A stretch of 15,279 nucleotides of DNA, from contig JBLHTZ010000055.1 in assembly GCA_047627915.1 (NCBI GenBank), positions 1 through 15,279 on the forward strand, given 5' to 3'. The stretch is from NORP294 sp047627915. GTDB taxonomy: Bacteria > Bacteroidota > Bacteroidia > Flavobacteriales_E > Vicingaceae. Both the position numbers and the translations under genes were made by a program. A model generated the notes under the pieces. The model was not told where the DNA came from. It ran no database searches and worked only from the letters and a program-made list of their open reading frames with translations. Positions 1 to 8,096 of this stretch are shown one piece after another. Every line of letters begins with the position of its first letter. Within the stretch, counting starts at the first letter, position 1.

Positions 1-549
1 AACTCTGTCTTTCCAAAGTATTGGATCAATGAAAAAACGGGTGCCTAAATAGCCTCTCTCCATAATCATGTGGGTAATGTATGGTGTTGAAGATTTTTTT
101 CCATCCTTTTCAAGTAGCATGTAAGTTCCTAATCTGCTAACAGTTGGATCTCCAATGTACCACGTTTTCTCAGGTTTACTACCGGTAGTGTAAAACTCGA
201 CTTTGGTAGACCTTGTAGCTAACCCTTTAATAGTGTGCTCCATCTGATCTTGAGCCACTACTCCGCTAACTTTAATGTCTGAAAGTGTTTTTAAAATTAA
301 TTCTATTCCATCCTTTCTCGCTCCAAAACTATTGTTTACAGTCCATTCTGATTCATTTACTCTGGTCAGAAGTAAGCTTTTTCCACTCGGCTGACTCAAG
401 AATATTTTGCTAACAGCTGCAGTATCTTCAATTGAAAAGTCTTTATAATCTTCTGTATTCGTCGCAGAAAAGCTATTGTCATCATTTAATAGAAAATAGG
501 CGCCTATTCCAATAACAACAAGAATGATTAATCCAATTATGTTTTTCAT
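1..549 (-). CDS. DUF4340-like membrane-anchored protein, 3' end outside window
   Basis: The reading frame opens with ATG at 549 and runs without a stop to the left edge, giving 183 residues of an incomplete protein. It begins MKNIIGLIILVVIGIGAYFL, a single hydrophobic segment that should anchor it in the inner membrane; there is no lipobox cysteine. The rest (SIEDTAAVSKIFL, then W-x-VN, a tKVEFY strand, YIGDPT, GTYML) resembles DUF4340 proteins that I recall downstream of gldG-like genes in Bacteroidota. Function is unknown. The start codon directly abuts the gldG stop codon (550-552), so it is almost certainly cotranscribed with gldF and gldG and may be an accessory extracytoplasmic part of that ABC system. 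The family call is from memory of the pattern. The ORF and its position are seen directly. Confidence 0.72.
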   Translation of the reverse strand, partial: MKNIIGLIILVVIGIGAYFLLNDDNSFSATNTEDYKDFSIEDTAAVSKIFLSQPSGKSLLLTRVNESEWTVNNSFGARKDGIELILKTLSDIKVSGVVAQDQMEHTIKGLATRSTKVEFYTTGSKPEKTWYIGDPTVSRLGTYMLLEKDGKKSSTPYITHMIMERGYLGTRFFIDPILWKDRV

Positions 550-2295
550 CTAATTTCTGGTGTATTTCTTTTTTCGAATAGCATGTACTATTAACCCTAT
601 GAGAATGGTTAATAGTATTGGAACTAAGGTTGTAATTATTTGAATTTGAATTCGGTCTTCTTTAATTTTCTGCGTGTTCAGTAATCTTATTTTAAAACTC
701 TTATTGTTAGACAAAATTAAACCACTTTCGTCTACCATGTAATTTATAGCATTGATGAAAAAGGATTTATTACCGTAAACTTGTTTGGTATACTTATCAA
801 ACCCTAGTGCAAAAAACTGATTGCTTGCTTCATCAAATTCGTTTTTAATTAAGTCTCCATCTGAAATAAAAAGTTGCTGTGTTGAATCACTTTTTTCTTT
901 GAACTTTATTTGTTTGGACTGAGTAATATTTGGCGTCAGTCTATTCTTGAAAACCGACTCGAACTCACCTTCTACTAAAACTGCCAGAGGAATATCCTTT
1001 TTATTGTATTGCTCCACTGGTGGTTCAAAGCTTAGCATATTCAAACTCACTCTAGTTGGCGATTTTACAATTTTTGTAGTTTCTGATGTAGAAAGTAGCA
1101 CTGTCTTTTTTAAATCACTTTTGCCAACTAAGTCAATACTGCCCATAAACTCCGCTTTTACTACATCCAAATTTTTATTAATGGGGTGGTCATTTTTGCT
1201 AAACAAAAATGGGAAGTAAGGCCAAGGGAATAGTTTCGTTTTAACTTGATTTCCGTATTGTCCATTTACAACAGGGATTGGAGCAGACCGCAAGTCCATC
1301 ACCAAGTCTTTATTAAATCGAACTCCGTAATTGAAAAGTTGGTCATCTAAATTCAAGTTCTTCGATGTAGCTAAGACTGTATTGTTGTTGTATTGAGAAT
1401 TAAGACTATCCATGTCAGCAAAAACCTGATCAATTAACCAAATAACCTTTCCGCCGTACATTAAATATTGGTCGATTATGAATTTATCTTTTTCGTTAAA
1501 ACTTGAATCTGGTGCCGCAATTACAATCGCATCAAACCGTTTCTGTACAATGGCATTTGTACTGTCTTTGTTGGTGTAAATACGCTCTTGTAAACTGTTA
1601 ACGTTACCGTTTATAGCTATTCTTTCTACATTATAATATTCTCGAAGAGAGCCCATAATGTCGGCTGTTTCGTATTTGTTGAGTTCTCCGTGCCCTTCAA
1701 CAAAGGCAATGCTTTGTACCACAGGAGTAGAGGCTTTCTTAATTCCAAAAGCTAACTCGTATTCTAAACTTTCGATAGATTGATTTAGAATTAATTCTGG
1801 CTGGCCTCCAAATTGACTCTTTAAGAGTTGAACTGCAATTTGAACTTCTCCGTAACTTATAATTGCTCCTGGCCAAACAATTTTTTGCGAGACCCCATCT
1901 TCATCCTTTATGTTTAAATCTGTTGGTCGAAGTCCCTTTTTATAAAGGTTCCTGTAGGTTTCTTCCCGCTCTTCTTTATCTACTGCAGAAGAAGGGTTTA
2001 TGAATTCAAAATCAACTTTACCATTCGAATAAGCTTGAAATTCATCTAACATTTCTTTGGTCTCATTGCGCAATCGTTTAAAAGAAGCAGGGAAGTCACC
2101 CTCCAAGTAAACGGTGATGTACACATCATTTTCTAAGTTTTCAATTAGCTGTTTTGTTGGTTCTGAAATGGAGTAACGGTTCTCCGTAGTTAAATCAAAG
2201 CGCTTAAAAGCAACGGAGCTAATCATATTAAGCAACAGCAAAATGCCAAGCCCAATAAAAAAACCAATAATATCTTTTGTCCTAGTCTTTTTCAT
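550..2295 (-). CDS. gldG: GldG, extracytoplasmic/membrane component of gliding-associated ABC transporter
   Basis: This 581-residue protein has one N-terminal membrane segment (about residues 9-31), a large extracytoplasmic region and one C-terminal membrane segment (about 550-574) followed by a short basic tail, the usual architecture of GldG. The early stretch FDLTTENRYSISEPT and the segment beginning SIAFVEGHGEL are typical of the family, which has an ABC-type substrate-binding-like fold. In Flavobacterium johnsoniae, GldG with GldF and the ATPase GldA forms an ABC transporter associated with gliding; its substrate is not established. No gldA is present here. A longer frame starts at a TTG at 2301, but I prefer ATG 2295 because it overlaps the gldF stop as TAATG, which suggests translational coupling. 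Confidence 0.9.
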   Translation of the reverse strand: MKKTRTKDIIGFFIGLGILLLLNMISSVAFKRFDLTTENRYSISEPTKQLIENLENDVYITVYLEGDFPASFKRLRNETKEMLDEFQAYSNGKVDFEFINPSSAVDKEEREETYRNLYKKGLRPTDLNIKDEDGVSQKIVWPGAIISYGEVQIAVQLLKSQFGGQPELILNQSIESLEYELAFGIKKASTPVVQSIAFVEGHGELNKYETADIMGSLREYYNVERIAINGNVNSLQERIYTNKDSTNAIVQKRFDAIVIAAPDSSFNEKDKFIIDQYLMYGGKVIWLIDQVFADMDSLNSQYNNNTVLATSKNLNLDDQLFNYGVRFNKDLVMDLRSAPIPVVNGQYGNQVKTKLFPWPYFPFLFSKNDHPINKNLDVVKAEFMGSIDLVGKSDLKKTVLLSTSETTKIVKSPTRVSLNMLSFEPPVEQYNKKDIPLAVLVEGEFESVFKNRLTPNITQSKQIKFKEKSDSTQQLFISDGDLIKNEFDEASNQFFALGFDKYTKQVYGNKSFFINAINYMVDESGLILSNNKSFKIRLLNTQKIKEDRIQIQIITTLVPILLTILIGLIVHAIRKKKYTRN

Positions 2296-3026
2296 TACCA
2301 ATTTCTTGAGCTTAGTTTTAACTTGGTTAACATAAAAAAGAACGCAATAACAGAGAGAAAGTACAGTGCATCTCTACTGTCTATAACTCCTCGGCTCATT
2401 GAGCCGTAATGTTCACTAATTCCTAACTTCTGTACGAATAGATCAAAGCTTCCAAAAAGTGCTAAAGAGCTGATAAAGTCGAAACCGATATAAGCGAAAA
2501 AACTAAGAAAAACAGCGATTATAAATGAAATCACTTGGTTGTCAGATAGTGAAGACGAGAACAATCCAATAGCTACAAAGCCTGAAGCTAAGAATAACAG
2601 TCCAAAGTAAGAACCCCAAGTTCCGCCTTCGTCTAAATTACCTTCTGGTGCACCTAATTGATAAATAACGATATAATAAATTAAGGTTGGAAGAAGTGAG
2701 AAGAGTACCAAAAGAACTCCGGCCAGATATTTTGCGCTAATTATTTGAAAGTCCGTTAAAGGTTTAGTCAGGAGTAATTCAATAGTGCCTGTCTTATTTT
2801 CGTCAGCAAATAGCCGCATGGTAACTGAGGGTATTAAAAACATAAAAACCCAAGGTGCTAGACTGAATAGAGGTCCCAAGGTGGCGTATTCATTATCTAA
2901 AATATTATAGTCACTCGGAAATACCCACATAATAAGACTCATTATTGTTAGAAAAACAATAATGACTATATACCCAATTAAGGAACCTAAAAACGACTGA
3001 ATTTCTTTCTTTAACAGGCTGAACAT
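2295..3026 (-). CDS. gldF: GldF, permease subunit of gliding-associated ABC transporter
   Basis: This is a 243-residue ABC-2 type permease with about six hydrophobic segments (roughly residues 13-35, 53-70, 103-123, 138-158, 166-186 and 219-237). The loop MRLFADENKTGTIELLLTKP is the conserved ABC-2 permease signature with the invariant GTIE(L)LL core. It should form the inner-membrane channel that works with GldG, encoded immediately downstream, and with an ATPase encoded elsewhere. The stop TAA overlaps the gldG ATG by one base. The gene is transcribed divergently from lysC, and a perfect TAnnTTTG element lies 20 bases upstream of its ATG. Homologues also occur in non-gliding Bacteroidota, so its presence does not by itself prove motility. 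Confidence 0.92.
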   Translation of the reverse strand: MFSLLKKEIQSFLGSLIGYIVIIVFLTIMSLIMWVFPSDYNILDNEYATLGPLFSLAPWVFMFLIPSVTMRLFADENKTGTIELLLTKPLTDFQIISAKYLAGVLLVLFSLLPTLIYYIVIYQLGAPEGNLDEGGTWGSYFGLLFLASGFVAIGLFSSSLSDNQVISFIIAVFLSFFAYIGFDFISSLALFGSFDLFVQKLGISEHYGSMSRGVIDSRDALYFLSVIAFFFMLTKLKLSSRNW

Positions 3027-3046
3027 ATGCGCTGAAGTTTAAAAGG

Positions 3047-3054
3047 CAAACTTA
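3047..3054 (-). promoter_or_regulatory. -7 promoter element of the gldF operon
   Basis: On the minus strand this reads TAAGTTTG, an exact match to the Bacteroidota -7 consensus TAnnTTTG. Its last base is separated from the gldF ATG by 20 bases, giving a leader of about 15 bases. A TTTTG lies upstream, but its spacing (about 14 bases) is shorter than usual for a -33 element. This is motif-based inference only. Confidence 0.5.
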
Positions 3055-3134
3055 CCAAAAAGGCTCGCCAAAAGGAAGTTTCATAATAAAGACCAGTAGT
3101 TAAAAAATGCAAATAATTAAATACTTAAAACCGT

Positions 3135-3142
3135 TACCTTTG
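3135..3142 (+). promoter_or_regulatory. -7 promoter element of lysC-lysA
   Basis: TACCTTTG matches TAnnTTTG exactly and ends 18 bases before the ATG at 3161. It lies downstream of the ATG at 3107, so if it is the lysC promoter that farther ATG cannot be the start. No convincing TTG is visible at the -33 position. No lysine riboswitch or other leader would fit in the 134 bases between gldF and lysC. Confidence 0.45.
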
Positions 3143-3160
3143 GGAGTTAAATTTTTTGGT

Positions 3161-4468
3161 ATGATGGTTCTCAAATTTGGTGGTACCTCAGTAGGTTCTG
3201 CCGATAGGATAAAAAAAGTCGCAGCTTTAATCTCAGATGGAGAAGCGAAGGTGGTGGTGTTATCTGCAATGTCTGGTACTACAAACTCTTTAGTGCAAAT
3301 AGCAAATTATTTGTTTGAGAAAAAGAACGAATTGGCGGCTCAACTTATCGAAGGGCTTCGGGCTCAGTATTATGGAGTTGTAGAGGAGCTGTTTGCGAAA
3401 GAAGAGTCAAAAGTGATGACGAAAGAATTGATTAGGTCACATTTTGACTTTTTACAAGGATTTACCCAAGACTCTTTTACAATTCATGAGGAGAAAGCAG
3501 TGCTCGCTCAAGGAGAATTAATTTCTACTGCATTATTGCATTATTATTTGAAGGAACAAGGTTTGGCTTCTTGTCTATTGCCAGCCTTGCAATTTATGAG
3601 GATTGATAAGGACTTAGAGCCAGATCATTATTACATCAAAGAAAATTTAAATCGATTAATTGAAGAAAACAAAGGAGAGCAACTTTTCATTACCCAAGGA
3701 TTTATTTGTAGAAATGTTTACGGAGAAATTGACAATCTAAAAAGAGGGGGATCCGATTATACAGCTTCATTGGTTGGTGTTGCGGTAAAGGCTAAAGAAG
3801 TGCAAATTTGGACTGATATTGATGGGATGCACAACAACGATCCAAGGGTAGTAGATCAAACGAGCCCCATTAAGCAACTATCTTTCGATGAGGCAGCAGA
3901 GCTCGCCTACTTTGGCGCTAAAATTTTACACCCTTCGAGCATAGTTCCGGCAAAACATGCCAATATTCCTGTACGATTAAAAAGTACTTTGTCTCCAGAT
4001 TCACTTGGAACCTTGATTACTGAGAATGTAGAAGGAGGAGGAGTAAAGGCGATAGCCGCAAAAGATGGGATTAGTGCCATAAAAATAAACTCTGGTAGGA
4101 TGTTATTGGCTTATGGCTTCTTACGGAAGGTATTTGAGATATTCGAGCTCTATAAAACACCAATTGATATGATTACAACTTCTGAAGTAGCTGTTTCAGT
4201 TACCATTGATGATGCTACTCAGCTTAAAAGTATTCAGAAGGAATTAATGAAATATGGTGCTGTGGAGGTAGACTCTGATCAAACTATCATTTGTGTGGTC
4301 GGAGATTTTATTAAAAATGAAAAAGGAATTGCAGCAGATATTCTAGACAAGCTCAGAGCAATTCCAATTCGTATGATCTCTTACGGTGGGAGCAATCATA
4401 ATATCTCTTTTCTAATTAGTACTAGCGATAAAGAGTTGGCGTTAAAAAGTTTAAATCAGTTGTTTTAA
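3161..4468 (+). CDS. lysC: Monofunctional aspartate kinase (LysC type)
   Basis: Aspartate kinase phosphorylates L-aspartate, the first committed step toward lysine/diaminopimelate, threonine and methionine. The N-terminal kinase motif KFGGTSVGS (residues 5-13) and the substrate-site motif RGGSDYTA (195-202) are intact. A C-terminal regulatory region with two ACT-like modules (about 303-435) carries DMITTSEVAVSVTIDD, closest to the lysine-inhibited E. coli AKIII pattern, so lysine feedback is likely (inference). There is no homoserine dehydrogenase domain. The frame is open from an ATG at 3107, but family members start right at the M(M)VLKFGG block. With the TAnnTTTG element at 3135-3142, this places the start at 3161 (or 3164), giving 435 residues. 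lysA follows after a single base. Confidence 0.93.
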   Translation: MMVLKFGGTSVGSADRIKKVAALISDGEAKVVVLSAMSGTTNSLVQIANYLFEKKNELAAQLIEGLRAQYYGVVEELFAKEESKVMTKELIRSHFDFLQGFTQDSFTIHEEKAVLAQGELISTALLHYYLKEQGLASCLLPALQFMRIDKDLEPDHYYIKENLNRLIEENKGEQLFITQGFICRNVYGEIDNLKRGGSDYTASLVGVAVKAKEVQIWTDIDGMHNNDPRVVDQTSPIKQLSFDEAAELAYFGAKILHPSSIVPAKHANIPVRLKSTLSPDSLGTLITENVEGGGVKAIAAKDGISAIKINSGRMLLAYGFLRKVFEIFELYKTPIDMITTSEVAVSVTIDDATQLKSIQKELMKYGAVEVDSDQTIICVVGDFIKNEKGIAADILDKLRAIPIRMISYGGSNHNISFLISTSDKELALKSLNQLF

Positions 4469-4469
4469 A

Positions 4470-5633
4470 ATGAGATATTTTACGGAAGAAAAGGTAGCTC
4501 AACTATCGAATTATCCTACGCCATTTTTCTATTACGATTTAAAATTGTTGGATGATACATTAGACGCTATCAATCATGCAGTAAAAGGTGCGCCTTTCAA
4601 AGTGCATTACGCTATTAAGGCGAATGCAAACGATGAGATTTTGGCGCGCATAAAATTGAAAGGTTTCGGAATTGATTGCGTGAGTGGAAACGAAATTCGA
4701 AAGGCAATTAATTCAGGATTCTTAGCAAAGAACATTGCTTTTGCAGGAGTTGGGAAAACGGATGAAGAGATAGGGTATGGGTTAGAGCAAGAGATTTTTA
4801 CCTTTAATGTTGAATCGCTGGCAGAATTGAAGGTAATTAATGAATTAGCGGAACAAAAACATAAGGTGGCAGGAATTGCAATTCGTTTGAACCCGAATGT
4901 AAATGCTAAAACACATCATTACATTACGACGGGATTGGAAGAAAATAAATTTGGAATTAATGCATGGGAATTGCCTGAATTATTAGAATTGTTACCAACT
5001 TTAGAGAACATTCATTTGAAAGGAATTCATTTTCATATTGGGTCTCAAATAAATGATTTAACAGTGTTTAAGAGTTTGTGTAATCGAGTAAATGACTTTC
5101 AAAAACAATTTAAAGACCGCGGTATTGTTTTAGATCATGTTAATGTTGGAGGTGGTTTAGGAGTTAATTATACTAATCCGGATCAAGATTCCATACCTGA
5201 CTTTAATAGTTTTTTTAAAGTGTTTAAAGATTTTCTGCTTGTAGAGCCAGGGCAAGAAATTCATTTTGAATTAGGAAGGTCAGTTGTTGCTCAATGCGGG
5301 AGTTTGATTTCAAAAGTTTTGTATATAAAAGAAGGAATTAAAACCAATTTTGCAATTATTGATGCAGGAATGACTGAGTTGATTCGGCCGGCATTGTATC
5401 AATCTTACCACAAAATTGAGAACATTAGCGCTGTGACTGATTCGAATTCTAAAAAATACGATGTTGTTGGTCCAATTTGTGAATCTTCTGATTGTTTTGG
5501 AAAGGCCATAGAATTACCCGAAACGAAAAGGGGGGATTTTATAGCAATTCGCACAACAGGGGCTTATGGAGAAGTAATGAGCTCTTCTTATAATTTAAGA
5601 GACAAAGCACAAGCTTATTATAGTACTTTGTGA
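4470..5633 (+). CDS. lysA: Diaminopimelate decarboxylase
   Basis: This PLP-dependent fold-III decarboxylase converts meso-diaminopimelate to L-lysine. At 387 residues it is in the compact range for the family. The PLP lysine is K50 in HYAIKAN. HFHIGSQI, the glycine-rich phosphate-binding VGGGLG block, ELGR (267-270), the active-site Cys-Glu in CESSDCFGK (C337, E338) and the C-terminal tyrosine in GAYGEV (Y366) are all present. Most described homologues have EPGR where this has ELGR; I believe some Bacteroidota also carry the leucine, so I do not call it a defect. The ATG follows the lysC stop after one base, so the two are one operon. Related carboxynorspermidine decarboxylases are less likely given this neighbour. 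Confidence 0.92.
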   Translation: MRYFTEEKVAQLSNYPTPFFYYDLKLLDDTLDAINHAVKGAPFKVHYAIKANANDEILARIKLKGFGIDCVSGNEIRKAINSGFLAKNIAFAGVGKTDEEIGYGLEQEIFTFNVESLAELKVINELAEQKHKVAGIAIRLNPNVNAKTHHYITTGLEENKFGINAWELPELLELLPTLENIHLKGIHFHIGSQINDLTVFKSLCNRVNDFQKQFKDRGIVLDHVNVGGGLGVNYTNPDQDSIPDFNSFFKVFKDFLLVEPGQEIHFELGRSVVAQCGSLISKVLYIKEGIKTNFAIIDAGMTELIRPALYQSYHKIENISAVTDSNSKKYDVVGPICESSDCFGKAIELPETKRGDFIAIRTTGAYGEVMSSSYNLRDKAQAYYSTL

Positions 5634-5662
5634 GTTTTGGCAGTTGCTCTCTTGTAAACCCT

Positions 5663-5670
5663 TAATTTTG
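5663..5670 (+). promoter_or_regulatory. -7 promoter element of the M1 aminopeptidase gene
   Basis: TAATTTTG matches TAnnTTTG exactly and ends 17 bases before the ATG at 5688, in the 54-base gap after lysA. Candidate -33 elements are TTTG at 5636-5639 (23-base spacer) and TTG at 5644-5646 (16-base spacer). It suggests the peptidase has its own promoter rather than relying on readthrough from lysA. Confidence 0.5.
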
Positions 5671-5687
5671 AAATAAATATTTAATTC

Positions 5688-8096
5688 ATGTTCAAGAAGT
5701 TAATTATAATTCTGATTTTATTTCAGCTGTTTCTAGCACAAGCTCAAGATAAAACGAGAACCTATTACGCCGATAAAGATTTAATGCCTCGAGAGCGTTT
5801 TGTAGACTTTTCGCACCTAAAATTAGAAATATCCTTTGTGCCTGAAAAGAAGTTAGTTCGCGGCAAAGTACAAGAAAAGTTTACCGTGCTTCGAAAAGAG
5901 CTGGACAGTCTATATCTTGATGCTATTGACATGACTTTTTTCGACGTAAAGCTGGATGGCGAATCGGTTGCATATGTAAAATATGATAAGGGTATTACCT
6001 TAAAGTTTTCTAACACGTTAACATGGAATGAGGAACACGAAATAGAAATTAAATATGAGGCGACTCCGAAAAAAGGGTTGTATTTTATCGGTTGGGATGA
6101 CCCTACCGGCAGAAGTCGGAAGCAAATTTGGACACAGGGCCAGGGTATAGATAACCGACATTGGATACCAATGTATGACGAGCGTAATGATCAACTAATT
6201 TCAGAATTAATAATCGAATTTGATACTAATTATAGGGTTTTGTCCAATGGCAAGTTGTTAAAAAAAAGCGAGTTATTAGGTACAAATGAAATGGAATGGC
6301 ATTATAAAATCGCTCATCGTCATGCACCGTATTTAATTATGTTGGGTATAGGGAATTATGGAGTTAAGTCTGAAGTTTCAAATTCTGGAGTTCCGATGAA
6401 TTTTTATTATTACCCGGAACAAGAAAATCAAATAGAACCTACGTATCGCTACTCGAAGGAAATGTTTGAGTTTTTTGAAAAGGAAATTGGTGTACCATAC
6501 CCTTGGGAGACTTATTCTCAAATACCAGTGCAAGATTTTATGTATGGGGCTATGGAAAATACTACTGCAACCATTTTTGGGGATTTTTATTTGGTGGATA
6601 GTAGAGGGTTTTTAGACCGAAATTATGTTCGAGTAAATGCACACGAATTGGCTCATCAGTGGTTTGGTGATATGGTTACGGCTCGCTCTGCTGCACACCA
6701 CTGGTTGCAGGAGAGCTTTGCAACGCACTATGACCTAATGTATCAAAAAGAGGCTTTTGGAGTAGATCATTACAATTGGGTTAGAAGAAACTACAATGAC
6801 CAAGCCATTGAGGAATCGAAAGGCAATTTAAAACCTATTGCGCATAGCGAAGGCGGAACAGTCCGTCACTACCCTAAGGGGGCGCATGTATTGCAAATGC
6901 TGAAATATGTAATTGGTCGCGATCAGTTTAATGCTGCAGTCAAGTACTACCTTGAAAAACATGCCTATGGTAATGTTGATTCAGATGATTTGTTAGCGGC
7001 GTTTCATGAGAAATTAGGCTTGAGTTTAGATTGGTTTTGGGAAGAGTGGGTATACAAGGGCGACGAGCCGCATTATTTGGTTGACTTCGACACTAAAAAA
7101 GATGTAGGGAGATTCAAAGTAGTTCAAATCCAAGAAGAAAGGGAGTTAAGTTCAACTTTTAAAATGCCAATCGTTTTTGAAATTTTCTTTAAAGACGGCT
7201 CTAAAGAGAGTCGAAAAGTAATGGTAGAAAGCGACACTGCCCAAGTTGAAATTCCACTGAATGAGAAAGAAGTGGAATACGTGTTGTTTGACCCTAACAG
7301 TGAGGTAATGAAAGAAGTTACTTTCGAAAAATCGAAAGACATGTGGAAAGCTCAAGCTGTAAAAGCGGAACATATGTTAGATCGTTATGATGCATTAGTC
7401 GCTTTAAGAGACCTGAATTTTAAAGACAAAGATGATTTTTTCTTGGAGCGATTTGAACAGGAATCTTTTCACGGAATAAAGTCATTAATCGTTAGTGTGC
7501 TTTCAGCAGATAAGTCCAAAGTAAAAGAAAAGATACTATTAAATGCACTTGCAGATCAAGATGCTGAGGTGAAAAAAGCTGCCCTGTTTAGCATCTCTGA
7601 AATGACACCTAAAATAGAAGAAGAGGTGATTAAATGTTTGAACGATTCTTCTTATAAAATTATTGAAACGGCTTTAGAAGTGTTATCTGTCAATAATTTG
7701 GAAGGAGCTAATCAATACCTAAAGTTGACAGAGGGTGTAGTAGGAAATAGATCTCGAAATATAGAAATAACTTGGTTGAAGATATCAGCAATTGTAAATA
7801 AAGACCGAGTTGCTGCAGATAAGTTGGTAGATTATACATCACCTTCGTACGAATTTTTAACCCGAGCAAATGCAATGCAAGCGCTGCAAAATCTTCAATA
7901 CTTGAATGAAGAAGCAATGAATAACCTGCTAGAAGCTAGGTTTCATTTTAATAGTCGTTTAAGAAGTTCTGCCGCAACTACGTTGGATTATTTTGCAGAA
8001 ATAGACGCGTACAAAAGCAGATTGTCAACGTTCTTTTCACTGAAGGGCTTAACCGATAAACAAAAAAACGTCTTAGGAAAATATATTATTGACTAA
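5688..8096 (+). CDS. Secreted M1-family zinc aminopeptidase with HEAT-like C-terminus
   Basis: This 802-residue metallopeptidase has a signal peptide (cleavage near AQAQ, residues 18-21), so it should act in the periplasm or outside the cell. The gluzincin site is complete: HELAHQWFGD gives zinc ligands H319 and H323 and catalytic E320, with third ligand E342 in WLQESF. The exopeptidase motif GAMEN is at 287-291, and Y395 in HYPKG fits the transition-state tyrosine. The N-terminal beta domain spans about 30-210, the catalytic domain about 215-480, and a beta domain about 480-545. From about 555 to the end the protein is helical with HEAT-like alternation (ADQDAEVKKAALFSISEM). No T9SS sorting domain is present. 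Its last 11 bases overlap, tail to tail, the convergent gene at 8086. Exact substrate preference cannot be read from sequence. Confidence 0.93.
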   Translation: MFKKLIIILILFQLFLAQAQDKTRTYYADKDLMPRERFVDFSHLKLEISFVPEKKLVRGKVQEKFTVLRKELDSLYLDAIDMTFFDVKLDGESVAYVKYDKGITLKFSNTLTWNEEHEIEIKYEATPKKGLYFIGWDDPTGRSRKQIWTQGQGIDNRHWIPMYDERNDQLISELIIEFDTNYRVLSNGKLLKKSELLGTNEMEWHYKIAHRHAPYLIMLGIGNYGVKSEVSNSGVPMNFYYYPEQENQIEPTYRYSKEMFEFFEKEIGVPYPWETYSQIPVQDFMYGAMENTTATIFGDFYLVDSRGFLDRNYVRVNAHELAHQWFGDMVTARSAAHHWLQESFATHYDLMYQKEAFGVDHYNWVRRNYNDQAIEESKGNLKPIAHSEGGTVRHYPKGAHVLQMLKYVIGRDQFNAAVKYYLEKHAYGNVDSDDLLAAFHEKLGLSLDWFWEEWVYKGDEPHYLVDFDTKKDVGRFKVVQIQEERELSSTFKMPIVFEIFFKDGSKESRKVMVESDTAQVEIPLNEKEVEYVLFDPNSEVMKEVTFEKSKDMWKAQAVKAEHMLDRYDALVALRDLNFKDKDDFFLERFEQESFHGIKSLIVSVLSADKSKVKEKILLNALADQDAEVKKAALFSISEMTPKIEEEVIKCLNDSSYKIIETALEVLSVNNLEGANQYLKLTEGVVGNRSRNIEITWLKISAIVNKDRVAADKLVDYTSPSYEFLTRANAMQALQNLQYLNEEAMNNLLEARFHFNSRLRSSAATTLDYFAEIDAYKSRLSTFFSLKGLTDKQKNVLGKYIID

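Noticed and set aside
947..1219. 90-codon plus-strand frame inside gldG
   Set aside because: Low-complexity antisense shadow of a well-supported gene, with no promoter element or family resemblance.
3027..3160. Possible lysine riboswitch upstream of lysC
   Set aside because: The gap is too short for the riboswitch, and the putative -7 element leaves only a short leader.
5268..5279. ELGR instead of EPGR in LysA as evidence of inactivation
   Set aside because: All other PLP and active-site residues are intact, and I believe a leucine occurs in other Bacteroidota enzymes.
5765..6016. Minus-strand frame inside the M1 peptidase gene
   Set aside because: Antisense shadow; the opposite strand encodes conserved peptidase sequence.
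7124..7373. Two overlapping minus-strand frames in the M1 gene (with another at 7708-7917)
   Set aside because: Composition-driven open frames in AT-rich coding DNA; no recognisable protein.
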